From VGKP01 sp964647695 (GTDB taxonomy: Archaea; Nanobdellota; Nanobdellia; Pacearchaeales; GW2011-AR1): a stretch of 64,000 nucleotides of DNA. The notes beneath the pieces are model-generated. The model did no database searches. It was not told the DNA's origin and saw only the letters and a program-made list of their open reading frames with translations. Location: the NCBI GenBank assembly GCA_964647695.1, contig CAZYIS010000002.1, forward strand, positions 1 to 64,000, written 5' to 3'. The position numbers were made by a program, and so were the translations under genes. Shown piece by piece: positions 35,401-43,900 of the stretch (the first letter of the stretch is position 1; each line of letters starts with the position of its first letter).

Positions 35401-36179
35401 AAGGCAATGAAAAGATTTCTTTTACTGGAGAAGCAGTTGCTTTTATGAGAGCTTCTGAAAATGAGGATAATTTTAGTAAATACTTTGTCACGGATAAGAT
35501 AAAAAGAAAGTTTGATTTTTTAGATAAATTTATTCCTTCAATCTATTTGAAAAAATTATTTTTAAAAAGAATTAAACTTTCTAGAAAGTTAGATGAACTG
35601 CTTTTAAATTATAAACCTGAACAAATAATCGAATTGGCTGCAGGTTATTCAACTAGGGGATTAAGAATGACTCTGAAAAATAAAAAACTAGTATATATTG
35701 AAAGTGATTTTTCTTCTGTAATGTCTAATAAAAGAAGATTTTTTAAGAAAATTGAAAGTAATGAAAAAATTAGATTAAGTAAAAATCATCATTTGTCAAT
35801 TATAGATGTTTTAAAAGACGATTTAGTTAAAAAATTAGGTAAACTATTGAATAAGGAAAAAAGAACATTGATTATTTCTGAAACTTTGAATAGTTATCTT
35901 AGTCCTGAAGAATATGCTCATGTTGTTAATCAAATTAATGCCCTTGCTGAGGATTTTGATGAATTTGTTTATCTAAGTCATCAAGGAACAGGTATGCTTT
36001 CAGGTATTCTTGGAAAATTATTGTTATTTTATAGAGATAGGATATCAAAAACAAGAAGCTATGTGCATTTTTCTAATCAAAAAGAGATAAAAAACTATTT
36101 CAAAGGCAAGGGATTTTCTAATATCAAGGTCATAACTGATAAGAGTGTTAGTCAGATGTTCTATTTAGTTAAAAAATAA
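35397..36179 (+). CDS. LCMT/PPM1-like SAM-dependent methyltransferase
   Basis: 260 residues. The segment IIELAAGYSTRGLRM is the SAM-binding motif I of the leucine carboxyl methyltransferase (PPM1/TcmP-like) family, followed by YIESDFSSVM at the motif II position and a later LIISETLNSYL. Substrates of such proteins range from small molecules to protein C-termini, so the substrate here is unknown. Its ATG overlaps the LeuRS stop (ATGA), suggesting coupled translation. Confidence 0.75.
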   Translation: MKGNEKISFTGEAVAFMRASENEDNFSKYFVTDKIKRKFDFLDKFIPSIYLKKLFLKRIKLSRKLDELLLNYKPEQIIELAAGYSTRGLRMTLKNKKLVYIESDFSSVMSNKRRFFKKIESNEKIRLSKNHHLSIIDVLKDDLVKKLGKLLNKEKRTLIISETLNSYLSPEEYAHVVNQINALAEDFDEFVYLSHQGTGMLSGILGKLLLFYRDRISKTRSYVHFSNQKEIKNYFKGKGFSNIKVITDKSVSQMFYLVKK

Positions 36180-36348
36180 TATATTTGACAAAATATTTGT
36201 GTTGTTCTGAATAGTTACTTGCTTTATAAATTATTTAAAAAGCATCAATTGTACTTTTTGAGTGACTCGCTATATAATATTGCATATGCAGCAAAATGAT
36301 ATTTGATTATGGATGTTTGTATTTAAAGAAAATAGTTCTGAATTTGTT

Positions 36349-36516
36349 ATGCAGCAGTTGATTGGAGCAATTCCTGCACAGTGCAAAAAATGTGGAGAGC
36401 TCTTCGATTTGAGCTATGACCTACAGAACATGGACCAGGATAGGCTTGTTGTCGAGCTTATTTTATCCATGAGAAATCCAAGAATGGCATTGTGTTGGGG
36501 ATGCAGAGCAAAATAG
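36349..36516 (+). CDS. Small double-CxxC zinc-binding protein
   Basis: About 55 residues from ATG 36349; a longer form from ATG 36313 has 67. The later start fits a box atttaaag at 36321-36328. Two CxxC pairs (CKKC and CWGC) at either end of a helical segment form a probable zinc site. Codon choice differs from neighbours: gtcgag, cttgtt and ttgtgttgggga are less AT-biased. This hints at a different origin. No family is recognised. Confidence 0.5.
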   Translation: MQQLIGAIPAQCKKCGELFDLSYDLQNMDQDRLVVELILSMRNPRMALCWGCRAK

Positions 36517-36580
36517 ACAACATAACTAATATTCACAAAAAGAGGTGTGGATATAATTCTTTATTTTTTAGTTTTTTTAA

Positions 36581-36976
36581 TTAAAATCCTACATAAAATT
36601 CTTTTAATCTTTCTCTGACTGATTCAATTTTTTCAATTATCTTTTTTGGGTCTTTTTTAGTTTGAAATTCAAAGAATAAATCATCTACAGGTTCAGACAA
36701 TATGCTTTCTTCTTCTCCGTCATCAAGATAGAATTCATGATACATAAGATATAAATTCCATCCTATTTCGTCTCTAATCATTAAATCATCAACTTTTAAC
36801 ATTTCATTAGCACAGACATCCATAAAATCTAAAACTTTAAGATCGAGATTTTTTGATTCTCTTGCACTAAAAGAATTTTTATTTTTACCAATTTCTAGAA
36901 GTCTATTAATTTCATCAAGAAGTTTTTTTAGCAATACTGAATTTTTAATCAATCTTTCAAGTGCGTCTTCATTCAT
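36581..36976 (-). CDS. Hypothetical acidic helical protein
   Basis: 131 residues, strongly acidic and almost entirely helix-prone, beginning MNEDALERLIKNSVLLKKLLDEI and containing DDGEEES. No signal peptide, membrane helix or recognised motif. TATA-like boxes lie 16-32 nt upstream. It stands alone between a zinc protein and UppP. Function unknown. Confidence 0.5.
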   Translation of the reverse strand: MNEDALERLIKNSVLLKKLLDEINRLLEIGKNKNSFSARESKNLDLKVLDFMDVCANEMLKVDDLMIRDEIGWNLYLMYHEFYLDDGEEESILSEPVDDLFFEFQTKKDPKKIIEKIESVRERLKEFYVGF

Positions 36977-37054
36977 ATTAATTTTTAAATTAATAGGTAT
37001 TTATAATTTTGTTTTATGATTAATTTTATTAAGTCTAAAAATCGGTAAATTAGG

Positions 37055-37834
37055 ATGAATGAACTAGTAATATCTATAATATTGGCAATAGTGCAGGGAT
37101 TGACTGAGTGGCTTCCTGTTTCTAGTTCTGGACATCTAGTAATATTTCATGAATTGCTCGATTATCATCCAGGATTGTATTTTGATGTGGCTTTGCACTT
37201 TGGAACGCTTATGGCTGTGTTTGTTTACTTTGGAAAGGACATTGTTGATATAATCGAAGCAATGCTAAAAGGAAAATGGAAAAGTGAAAATGGAAAACTT
37301 GGATTATTGTTAATTGTGGCAACTATTCCAGCAGGAATAATAGGTTACGTATTCAATAAATTGTTCGAAGCAGCATTTAATAGTCTAATGGTGGCTGCAC
37401 TGGGATTTGCTGTCACAGGTATGATTCTATTAATTGCCAGTATTGAATTTAGGAAGAATGATAAAAAACAACCATCCTATAGGGATGCAGTGATGATTGG
37501 ATTTGCTCAGGTGTTGGCCATACTTCCAGGAGTTTCTAGGTCTGGATCAACCATATCGGCTGGATTGCTTAGGGGGTTGGATGAAAAAAGTGCATTGAGA
37601 TTTTCATTTTTGATGAGTATTCCAGTAATATTTGGAGCTGGATTAATAGAAATCGGAAATAAAACTCTGCCTAGTGATTTGATATGGGCTACTCTTATAG
37701 CATTTATTGTTGGATTGGCAACCATATGGTTCTTATTTAGAGTAGTTTCAAATTCAAAGAAGAATTTGAGATGGTTTGCTGCCTATGTTTTGTTATTATC
37801 ACTTTCATTGTTAATTTGGATTGCTTTAAGATGA
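37055..37834 (+). CDS. uppP: Undecaprenyl/polyprenyl-diphosphatase UppP (BacA family)
   Basis: 259 residues with about eight membrane helices. Both BacA signature regions are visible: QGLTEWLPVSSSGHL near residue 15-30 and LPGVSRSGSTISAG near 155-168, holding the catalytic Glu/Ser/Arg residues. The enzyme removes a phosphate from C55-type lipid diphosphates, recycling lipid carriers for surface glycan assembly. A methyltransferase start overlaps the stop codon. The assignment is firm; in archaea the lipid is presumably a dolichol-type carrier. Confidence 0.93.
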   Translation: MNELVISIILAIVQGLTEWLPVSSSGHLVIFHELLDYHPGLYFDVALHFGTLMAVFVYFGKDIVDIIEAMLKGKWKSENGKLGLLLIVATIPAGIIGYVFNKLFEAAFNSLMVAALGFAVTGMILLIASIEFRKNDKKQPSYRDAVMIGFAQVLAILPGVSRSGSTISAGLLRGLDEKSALRFSFLMSIPVIFGAGLIEIGNKTLPSDLIWATLIAFIVGLATIWFLFRVVSNSKKNLRWFAAYVLLLSLSLLIWIALR

Positions 37835-38430
37835 TGGAACAGAGAAAAATTTGGGATGAGTTGTATTCNNNNNNNNNNGAAAATAAATGGAAAAGAGAAA
37901 CTAAATCTTTTAATGGTATATTGAAAGGTAAAAAAGTTCTTGAGTTGGGTGTGGGAAATGGTAAAACTCTCAAATCAATAGTAAAAGATAAGCCAAAATC
38001 CATCAGTGCTATCGATTTCTCTAAGAAAGCAATAGATATATGTAAATCTGAGTTCAGGGATAAAAAAATTGAGTTTATTGAAGGGGATGTTAATGATTTG
38101 CCTTTTGAAGATGAATCTTTTGACATGGTTGTTTGTTATTATGTGTTAAATAATCTGAATAAGGATGATCAAATTAAAACGGTTAAAGAAATTCACAGAG
38201 TTTTGAGTAATAATGGGAAAGTTCTCTTTGAAGATTTTGCCAAAGGAGATTTCAGGGATGATGGGAAAGAGGAAAAATCAGGTTTGATTAAGAATTATTT
38301 CAATCTTAGACAAATAAAAGAATTATTTTCTGATTTTTCTGGTGTGGAAATAAAAATTAGAGAGTTTAATACCATAAAGAGTGATCCTGAGCTAAAAAGA
38401 AAGATTATTGCTGGAATTATTAAAAAATAG
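37831..38430 (+). CDS. Class I SAM-dependent methyltransferase, interrupted by an assembly gap
   Basis: From ATG 37831 (overlapping the UppP stop) the protein runs about 200 residues. Motif I is VLELGVGNGKTLKSI; motif II/post-I are SAIDFSKKAIDICK and FIEGDVNDLPFEDESFDMVV. It resembles UbiE/Methyltransf_11-type enzymes with unknown substrate. Ten N at 37869-37878 interrupt codons 13-16; the frame and true length there cannot be trusted. The coupling to UppP suggests lipid or envelope-related methylation, which is inference. Confidence 0.7.
   Translation: MMEQRKIWDELYXXXXENKWKRETKSFNGILKGKKVLELGVGNGKTLKSIVKDKPKSISAIDFSKKAIDICKSEFRDKKIEFIEGDVNDLPFEDESFDMVVCYYVLNNLNKDDQIKTVKEIHRVLSNNGKVLFEDFAKGDFRDDGKEEKSGLIKNYFNLRQIKELFSDFSGVEIKIREFNTIKSDPELKRKIIAGIIKK
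37869..37878. other. Assembly gap (10 N)
   Basis: Ten consecutive N, the usual mark of a scaffold join of unknown length, fall within the start of the methyltransferase gene. Co-linearity of the two flanks is supported only by the gene continuing in frame. Confidence 0.95.
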
Positions 38431-38435
38431 AATTA

Positions 38436-38948
38436 TTAATCTAATAAAAATAATCTTTCGGGTACTTTTTCAGTTATATGAACTAACCCTTTTTCAAATT
38501 CATAGCTTTTTTTAATTTTAGGAAGTGCGTTAAATCTAGGATATCTTAGAGTGTGTTTCCATGCGGATTGTTGGGTTTTTCCACTGACATCATGGGGCTG
38601 AAATTGCTTTATCCAATCCCAATGAACAATAAATATTTCTCTTTGGGTTACATAGCTCTCCAGAATATCTGGATTTGTGGTTCTTATGCTGCTCACAGAG
38701 CGATTCAATTGATAGGTTCCAACGCCCCAATAGCAAGGTTTTATTTCATCATATTTAAGTTGATATTCTAGAGTAGTCCATTTAATATAATTTCTTGCGG
38801 CAGGAACAAGACAGAATTTTAGTTCAACATTTTTATCTTTTCCAAGTAAATCCGGACCTGCAGCAGGGTTATCTTCCATCTTTAGAACTTGGGCAGCCCA
38901 TTTATGGTTTGCAACTGGCATTACAGAATTAAATCTTCTTTGATTCAT
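38436..38948 (-). CDS. Putative PD-(D/E)XK-type nuclease, orphan
   Basis: 170 residues. P32-D33 ... E42-L43-K44 makes the PD-x8-ELK arrangement of restriction-endonuclease-fold enzymes, with a hydrophobic strand after K44. A later YQLKYDE segment could provide a helix-borne polar residue. It resembles orphan Mrr/restriction-type proteins, but no methyltransferase partner of the DNA-modifying type lies beside it. A TATA-like box about 30 nt upstream supports its own promoter. Family by motif only; cleavage specificity unknown. Confidence 0.5.
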   Translation of the reverse strand: MNQRRFNSVMPVANHKWAAQVLKMEDNPAAGPDLLGKDKNVELKFCLVPAARNYIKWTTLEYQLKYDEIKPCYWGVGTYQLNRSVSSIRTTNPDILESYVTQREIFIVHWDWIKQFQPHDVSGKTQQSAWKHTLRYPRFNALPKIKKSYEFEKGLVHITEKVPERLFLLD

Positions 38949-39010
38949 GGTACTTTTTCAGATTTAATCCATTTTATAAATTAATGTGTAATAATTAGCA
39001 AATAGCAGTA

Positions 39011-39205
39011 TTAATGCCTTACTTGATAATTTGCTACAGGTTTAGATTCTTGATAGGGTCTGGGAGTTAATGCGGGAGTAGGCTCAGATATTCTAGAAGT
39101 AGGTAAAAGTTGATATTTTTCAGCTGTTTCTGGGTCACGATCAGAAGGCAGAGGTCTTCCAATTCTTTGTTCACACATTCTTTCGAATAACCATCTTGGA
39201 ATCAT
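39011..39205 (-). CDS. Hypothetical small Pro-rich protein
   Basis: 64 residues beginning MIPRWLFERMCEQRIG; the C-terminal half is rich in Pro, Ser and Thr and likely disordered. A TATA-like box (gtttataatta) lies about 28 nt upstream on its strand. No family is recognised. It could be a real small gene or a chance frame. Confidence 0.4.
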   Translation of the reverse strand: MIPRWLFERMCEQRIGRPLPSDRDPETAEKYQLLPTSRISEPTPALTPRPYQESKPVANYQVRH

Positions 39206-39242
39206 ATTTTAATTAATTAAAACCTAATTATAAACATTTAGA

Positions 39243-41027
39243 TTATTCAACTATTGCTTTTATTCTTCGTATTCCAGAAGCAGAGGATTCTTCTTTGATT
39301 ATTTTGAATGTGCCTATTTCTTTGGTGTTATCGACATGGGGGCCAGTGCAAATTTCTTTACTGTACCATCCTTTTTCTGGGCCTATGGTGTAGGCAGAAA
39401 CAAGTTCTGGGTATTTTGTGCCGAATTCAGACTGTGCGCCTGATTTTATTGCATCAGCCAATGGAATTTCTGCTCGAGTAACGGAGAGATTCATTTTAAT
39501 TACTCGGTTAACTTCATTTTCAATGGATTTTATTTCTTCATCGGTTAATTTCCTTGCAAAATTAAAGTCAAATCTAAGTCTTTCAGGAGTTATATTGGAA
39601 CCTTTTTGTTTTATTTCTTTATCTAGAACTTTTCTAAGAGCTTCACCTAGTAGATGGGTTGCGGTGTGCAATCTTTTTACTATATCGCTGTTGTCTGCTA
39701 ATCCTGATTTGAACATTCCAGCAGAGGCAGTTCTGGAAAGATCTTGATGTCTCTTAAATTCTTGATTGAATTCATCCAGATCAACTTTAATGTTCTTTTC
39801 ATCGGCTAGTTCTTGGGTGAATTCTATAGGGAAACCATAGCTTTGGAAAAGTAGGAATGCATCCTTTCCAGTTATTATATTCTTATTTTGTTTAGCAAGA
39901 GAATTAAATTCTTTAATTCCTTTTTCGAGGGTTTGATTGAACTTTGTTTCTTCTTCATCTAATTGTTGAATTATAAATTGATGATTTCTATGAAGTTCTT
40001 GATAGTCCGGATAAATTGGAAGAACTGCTTTTGCTACCTTACTTGTGAAATTATCTTTTATATCTAACATTTTACCATATCTTATCGCTCTTCTTATTAT
40101 TCTTCTAAGAACATAGCCCTGGCCAACATTACTTGGTTTGACTGTGCGTTGGTCTCCTAGAATAAATGTGGCTGCTCTAATGTGATCGGCAATAATTCTC
40201 ATGGCTCGAGTGTCTTCTTTAGATTTGCCATATTTTTTATTAGAAAGAGATTCTATTTCTTTTATTATGGGTTGGAATAAGGAAGAAAGATAATTATCTT
40301 CTAAACCATTCATAATAGCAAGGGTTCTTTCGACACCCATTCCAGTGTCTATGTTTTGTTGCTTTGCTTTCTCATATTTTCCTAGTTTTGTTTTTTCATA
40401 TTGCATCAACACATCATTCCAAATTTCTACCCAATTATTATCTTCAGGGTCAAAGGTTTTTGGAACTTTTTTATTAGATTTCCAATAGAACATTTCGGTA
40501 TCTGGACCACAGGGACCGGTTTCTCCGGCAGGACCCCACCAATTATTCTTTTTTGGAAGGAATGCTATTTTTTCTTTTTTTATTCCTAGAGAAAGCCAAA
40601 TTTTTCCTGATTCCTCATCCTTTGGAGCATCTTTATCTCCTTCAAAGCAACTAACGGCTAATCTTTCTAGGGGAATTTCTAGTTCTTTGGTTAAAAAATT
40701 AAAAGAAAAGGTTATGGCTTCTTGTTTGAAATAATCTCCAAGAGACCAATTACCTAACATTTCGAAGAAAGTATGATGGATTGTGTCTCCAACTTCATCT
40801 ATATCTTGAGTTCTAATGCATTTTTGAACATTAACAAGTCTCTTTCCCAGTGGATGTTTTTGCCCAATTAGAAATGGAACCAGTGGATGCATGCCTGCAG
40901 TGGTAAATAGAACTGTGGGATCATTTTCAGGAATTAGGGATGCGGATGGAATATGTTTATGTCCATTTTTCTTAAAAAATTCTACATATTTGTTTATTAG
41001 CTCTTGTCTTGTCTTGATGGAAACCAT
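39243..41027 (-). CDS. alaS: Alanyl-tRNA synthetase, short bacterial type
   Basis: 594 residues. The catalytic domain starts with INKYVEFFKKNGHKHIPSASLIPENDPTVLFTTAGM, split here only by position, which is a bacterial-type AlaRS start rather than the archaeal form. GETGPCGPDTEMFYW and a domain with HTATHLLGEAL follow. The editing zinc ligands H454/H458 and C560/H564 are present. The protein ends right after the editing domain, so the C-terminal C-Ala dimerisation domain (some 250 residues in long forms) is missing. Such short AlaRS proteins are, to my knowledge, common in Patescibacteria. A TATA box lies about 27 nt upstream. Confidence 0.93.
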   Translation of the reverse strand: MVSIKTRQELINKYVEFFKKNGHKHIPSASLIPENDPTVLFTTAGMHPLVPFLIGQKHPLGKRLVNVQKCIRTQDIDEVGDTIHHTFFEMLGNWSLGDYFKQEAITFSFNFLTKELEIPLERLAVSCFEGDKDAPKDEESGKIWLSLGIKKEKIAFLPKKNNWWGPAGETGPCGPDTEMFYWKSNKKVPKTFDPEDNNWVEIWNDVLMQYEKTKLGKYEKAKQQNIDTGMGVERTLAIMNGLEDNYLSSLFQPIIKEIESLSNKKYGKSKEDTRAMRIIADHIRAATFILGDQRTVKPSNVGQGYVLRRIIRRAIRYGKMLDIKDNFTSKVAKAVLPIYPDYQELHRNHQFIIQQLDEEETKFNQTLEKGIKEFNSLAKQNKNIITGKDAFLLFQSYGFPIEFTQELADEKNIKVDLDEFNQEFKRHQDLSRTASAGMFKSGLADNSDIVKRLHTATHLLGEALRKVLDKEIKQKGSNITPERLRFDFNFARKLTDEEIKSIENEVNRVIKMNLSVTRAEIPLADAIKSGAQSEFGTKYPELVSAYTIGPEKGWYSKEICTGPHVDNTKEIGTFKIIKEESSASGIRRIKAIVE

Positions 41028-41075
41028 AGAATCTTAGAAACTGTAGGATATTTAAAACTTTAGAAATTAGGGCTT

Positions 41076-41408
41076 TTAATTAGCGCCAATTTTGCTTAAT
41101 TTTTGCTTAATTAAATCAATTTCTTGGTCTAGAGAAAGATCTTTTTTATTTTCTCCGGATAGTTTGATTATATGTCTTTTTTCTGGTTCTACGGCTTTTG
41201 GAAGCAGTTGATTGAATAAAGTTATGGACTGCTTTAGTTGGTCCACTTTGGTTTTTAATGCTATTTTAAACATAAATTCTTCACGTCTTAGTTTTTGATA
41301 ATTTCTAACGGCTTTGGTGGCTTCCAGAAGATCTAATTGGGATTGGAGAAAATTTTTTTGGGTAAATGTCAATTCTTCAGGATTTAACTTAACATATTCA
41401 TAGCTCAT
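41076..41408 (-). CDS. Hypothetical coiled-coil protein
   Basis: 110 residues, mostly long helices with heptad-like leucines (LKQSITLFNQLL, LDQEIDLIKQKL), no membrane helix or cysteine. Its start overlaps the stop of the next upstream gene (ATGA), so the two are translated together and their products may interact. No family is recognised. Confidence 0.55.
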   Translation of the reverse strand: MSYEYVKLNPEELTFTQKNFLQSQLDLLEATKAVRNYQKLRREEFMFKIALKTKVDQLKQSITLFNQLLPKAVEPEKRHIIKLSGENKKDLSLDQEIDLIKQKLSKIGAN

Positions 41409-42211
41409 TGGGTCTTTTCAAATATGGTATCATTTATATTTTGAATTCTAGATTTTATTAGTGTTATTTGTTTTTCCCAATTGGCCAATTCCTTTTCTTC
41501 CTTTAGTTTGGTTTCTCTTATTTTATTCAAAAGAGAGTCTATCTCATTAACCTGATCATCTATGGAATCAAGTGCTTTTTTAGCGGAGAAGAATTTATCT
41601 ATTTTTACGAATATGTCTCCTTTTTGGACAGGGGTTTTATTTACTACTGGTTCAGGTTCGCGATCTCTGCTAAACTCATTGTTTTGTTCTTCCTCTTTTT
41701 CCACAGGAGGTAATCCTATAGAAAGTGAATCGTTTCTGGCATAGGATGGTGTGTAGCTTGAAGTTTTTACTTCTTTTTTACTTTTTTGAATTTGGCTATT
41801 CATGCTGGATAGGAATGGATTGGTTCTGAAATTTTCTTCACTAGGTTCATCCATTTCAACAAGTTTGAATTTCTTTTCAGGAGTCTTAGGTTTTTCAGGC
41901 ATTTTTTGAGGAAGTTCGACAGGTTCTTCTTTTATTTCATCCTGGTTAATGGCATCTTTTATGGCTGCTTGAGAGAATCCTTTTGCAATGGGTGAATCTG
42001 GGAATGAAGGTAGCGAATGTTTTTCTACTTCTTCATCGGAATCAGCATTGGAATGGTCATTACTCGATTCGTTTGTTTCTTTTACTGGTTCACTAGGCTT
42101 AACATAGGGAGAATTTGAATCCGATTTAGGAACATTAAAATCTCTGCTAAATGGGGACTTTATCGGAGGTAAATCAGGCAATTCTTTTTCTTCTTTTTTA
42201 TTCCAGAACAT
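41405..42211 (-). CDS. Charged disordered protein with C-terminal coiled coil
   Basis: About 268 residues from the ATG at 42211, set by a TATA box (ctatataaa on the minus strand) about 24 nt upstream; another ATG at 42217 is possible. It starts MFWNKKEEKELPDLPPIK. A long Pro/Glu/Ser-rich, presumably disordered part with several short repeats of PE-rich segments follows. The last about 80 residues form a coiled coil (IDDQVNEIDSLLNKIRETKL). It is divergent from the TFE gene and coupled to the downstream coiled-coil gene. Function unknown. Confidence 0.55.
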   Translation of the reverse strand: MFWNKKEEKELPDLPPIKSPFSRDFNVPKSDSNSPYVKPSEPVKETNESSNDHSNADSDEEVEKHSLPSFPDSPIAKGFSQAAIKDAINQDEIKEEPVELPQKMPEKPKTPEKKFKLVEMDEPSEENFRTNPFLSSMNSQIQKSKKEVKTSSYTPSYARNDSLSIGLPPVEKEEEQNNEFSRDREPEPVVNKTPVQKGDIFVKIDKFFSAKKALDSIDDQVNEIDSLLNKIRETKLKEEKELANWEKQITLIKSRIQNINDTIFEKTQ

Positions 42212-42311
42212 AATCATTGATTTTGAAGTTAATTTATATAGCTTTATATTAACTTTAAAAGAGTAACAAATATGTAGAAAGGTTTTTAATCGGATTTTGC
42301 AGAGTGAGTAT

Positions 42312-43037
42312 ATGCAAGTATCAATTCTAAGAGAAGTTGTTTCAACCATCGCTGGAGAAAGAGCCAAGACAATTATCGATCTTTTAATCGATAAGAAGAA
42401 TGTAAATGAGTTTTTGATTGCAAAGAAAATGAAATTAACCATTAATCAGACCAGAAATATTTTATACAAGCTGGGTGATGAAGGTTTGGTAAGTTTTATT
42501 AGAAAAAAGGATGCTAAAAAAGGTGGTTGGTATACCTATTTCTGGACTTTGAATCCTGAAAAAGGGATGTTAAAGTATAAAGAAGGCATATCCAAGAGCA
42601 TGGATCTTATTAATAATCAGATCAGAAGTAAAAAGACCGAAAGATTTTTCTTTTCTCCTAACTGTAGCATAGAATTTAATGAAGAAACTGCTTTATTGAA
42701 TGAATATACTTGCCCTGAGTGTGGAGAAATATTACAACTAAAGGATAACTCTAAGGAAATAATTGCACTGGAGAAAGAAATAATAAAATTCAACGGTATG
42801 TTGGCTAGCGTAGATGCAGAGATTAAAGTAATACAAGAAAAAGATGAAAAAATAAAGTTCAAGAAAATAAAAGTGGAAGAAAAGAAAAAGAAAGAAGAAA
42901 GGGAAGAAAGAAAGAAGCAAAGGGCAAAGGAAAAGAAAAAATTGATTAAGGATGCTGCAAAGCCTAAGAAACCTGTCGCTAAAAAATTCGTTAGTAAGAA
43001 GTTTAAGGCTATTCTTGGTTTAGGTAAGAAAAACTAA
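42312..43037 (+). CDS. tfe: Transcription initiation factor E alpha subunit (TFE)
   Basis: 241 residues from ATG 42312, which lies about 27 nt behind a TATA-like box. The N-terminal winged helix (about 1-85) fits TFE, which helps open promoter DNA. The zinc ribbon is incomplete: the first pair reads S115-P-N-C118 where C-x2-C is usual, while the second pair C134/C137 is intact. The last about 75 residues are a Lys/Glu-rich tail (about residues 165-241), longer than in usual archaeal TFE. Rhomboid and SpoIIM genes follow directly. Confidence 0.87.
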   Translation: MQVSILREVVSTIAGERAKTIIDLLIDKKNVNEFLIAKKMKLTINQTRNILYKLGDEGLVSFIRKKDAKKGGWYTYFWTLNPEKGMLKYKEGISKSMDLINNQIRSKKTERFFFSPNCSIEFNEETALLNEYTCPECGEILQLKDNSKEIIALEKEIIKFNGMLASVDAEIKVIQEKDEKIKFKKIKVEEKKKKEEREERKKQRAKEKKKLIKDAAKPKKPVAKKFVSKKFKAILGLGKKN

Positions 43038-43039
43038 AA

Positions 43040-43900
43040 ATGAATTATAATCAAAGAAGAGCAGGTATTTTTGGAGTAATTAGGGGTTTGTTCAGTTTAT
43101 GGAGTTTGACCAGTTGGATTATTGCTATTAATGTAATTATCTTTTTTCTACTGCTAATTTTACAATCTATTTTTGGAGAATCAATTTATAATTATCTTAC
43201 TTTGGTTCCGGCTAATATTCTGGCAGGAAAATATGTCTGGACTTTAATTACGCACATGTTCTTACATGCAAATGTTTTCCATTTGATATTTAATATGTTT
43301 TCATTGTGGTTCATTGGCAGAGTTCTGGAAAAAATAATTGGATCCAAGAGATTTTTGTGGTTTTACCTATTGTCAGGCATATTCGCAGGTCTGGTTTTTG
43401 TTTTCTTCGCTGGTTTCTTTGGAAATACGCTAATAGGAGAAAGATTATTTGGAAGTGCTAACATTGCCGGAGTGGGTGCAAGTGGTGCATTGTTCGGTTT
43501 ATTGGGAATTCTAATAACTCTGGTTCCAAAGATGAGGGTTTATTTAATTCTAGGTCCATTCGTAGCCATAATTTTAGAATCCATATTGTCTGCAACCATT
43601 GACAATGTGACATTGCTCAATGTATTAGGTATATTGGTCAATATTTATGTAATTGTTTCAATCTTCGCAATATTCTCCATGAATTCTAGAATGAGAAAAC
43701 TTGCCCTGCCGGTTGAAATGTATATTTGGGTATTACCTTTGATTGCTATCCTTCCACTTTTGGTAATTGGTTTATTATTCCCATTACCTATCGCCAATAC
43801 GGCCCACATTGGAGGATTAATTGCAGGTTTGATATATGGTTATTATCTTAGAACTAGATATAAAAATAAGGTTTCACTATTGGGTAAATATTTCAGATGA
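43040..43900 (+). CDS. Rhomboid-family intramembrane serine protease
   Basis: 286 residues with about seven membrane helices. The catalytic serine is S148 in GVGASGALFG; the catalytic histidine is H256 in NTAHIGGLIAG; the WTLITHMFLHANVFHLIFNM region (about 67-86) supplies the HxxxN oxyanion residues. It cleaves membrane proteins within or near the helix. It starts 3 nt after TFE and its stop overlaps the next start by 4 nt. Membrane-anchored surface proteins of this genome are possible substrates, which is inference. Confidence 0.92.
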   Translation: MNYNQRRAGIFGVIRGLFSLWSLTSWIIAINVIIFFLLLILQSIFGESIYNYLTLVPANILAGKYVWTLITHMFLHANVFHLIFNMFSLWFIGRVLEKIIGSKRFLWFYLLSGIFAGLVFVFFAGFFGNTLIGERLFGSANIAGVGASGALFGLLGILITLVPKMRVYLILGPFVAIILESILSATIDNVTLLNVLGILVNIYVIVSIFAIFSMNSRMRKLALPVEMYIWVLPLIAILPLLVIGLLFPLPIANTAHIGGLIAGLIYGYYLRTRYKNKVSLLGKYFR

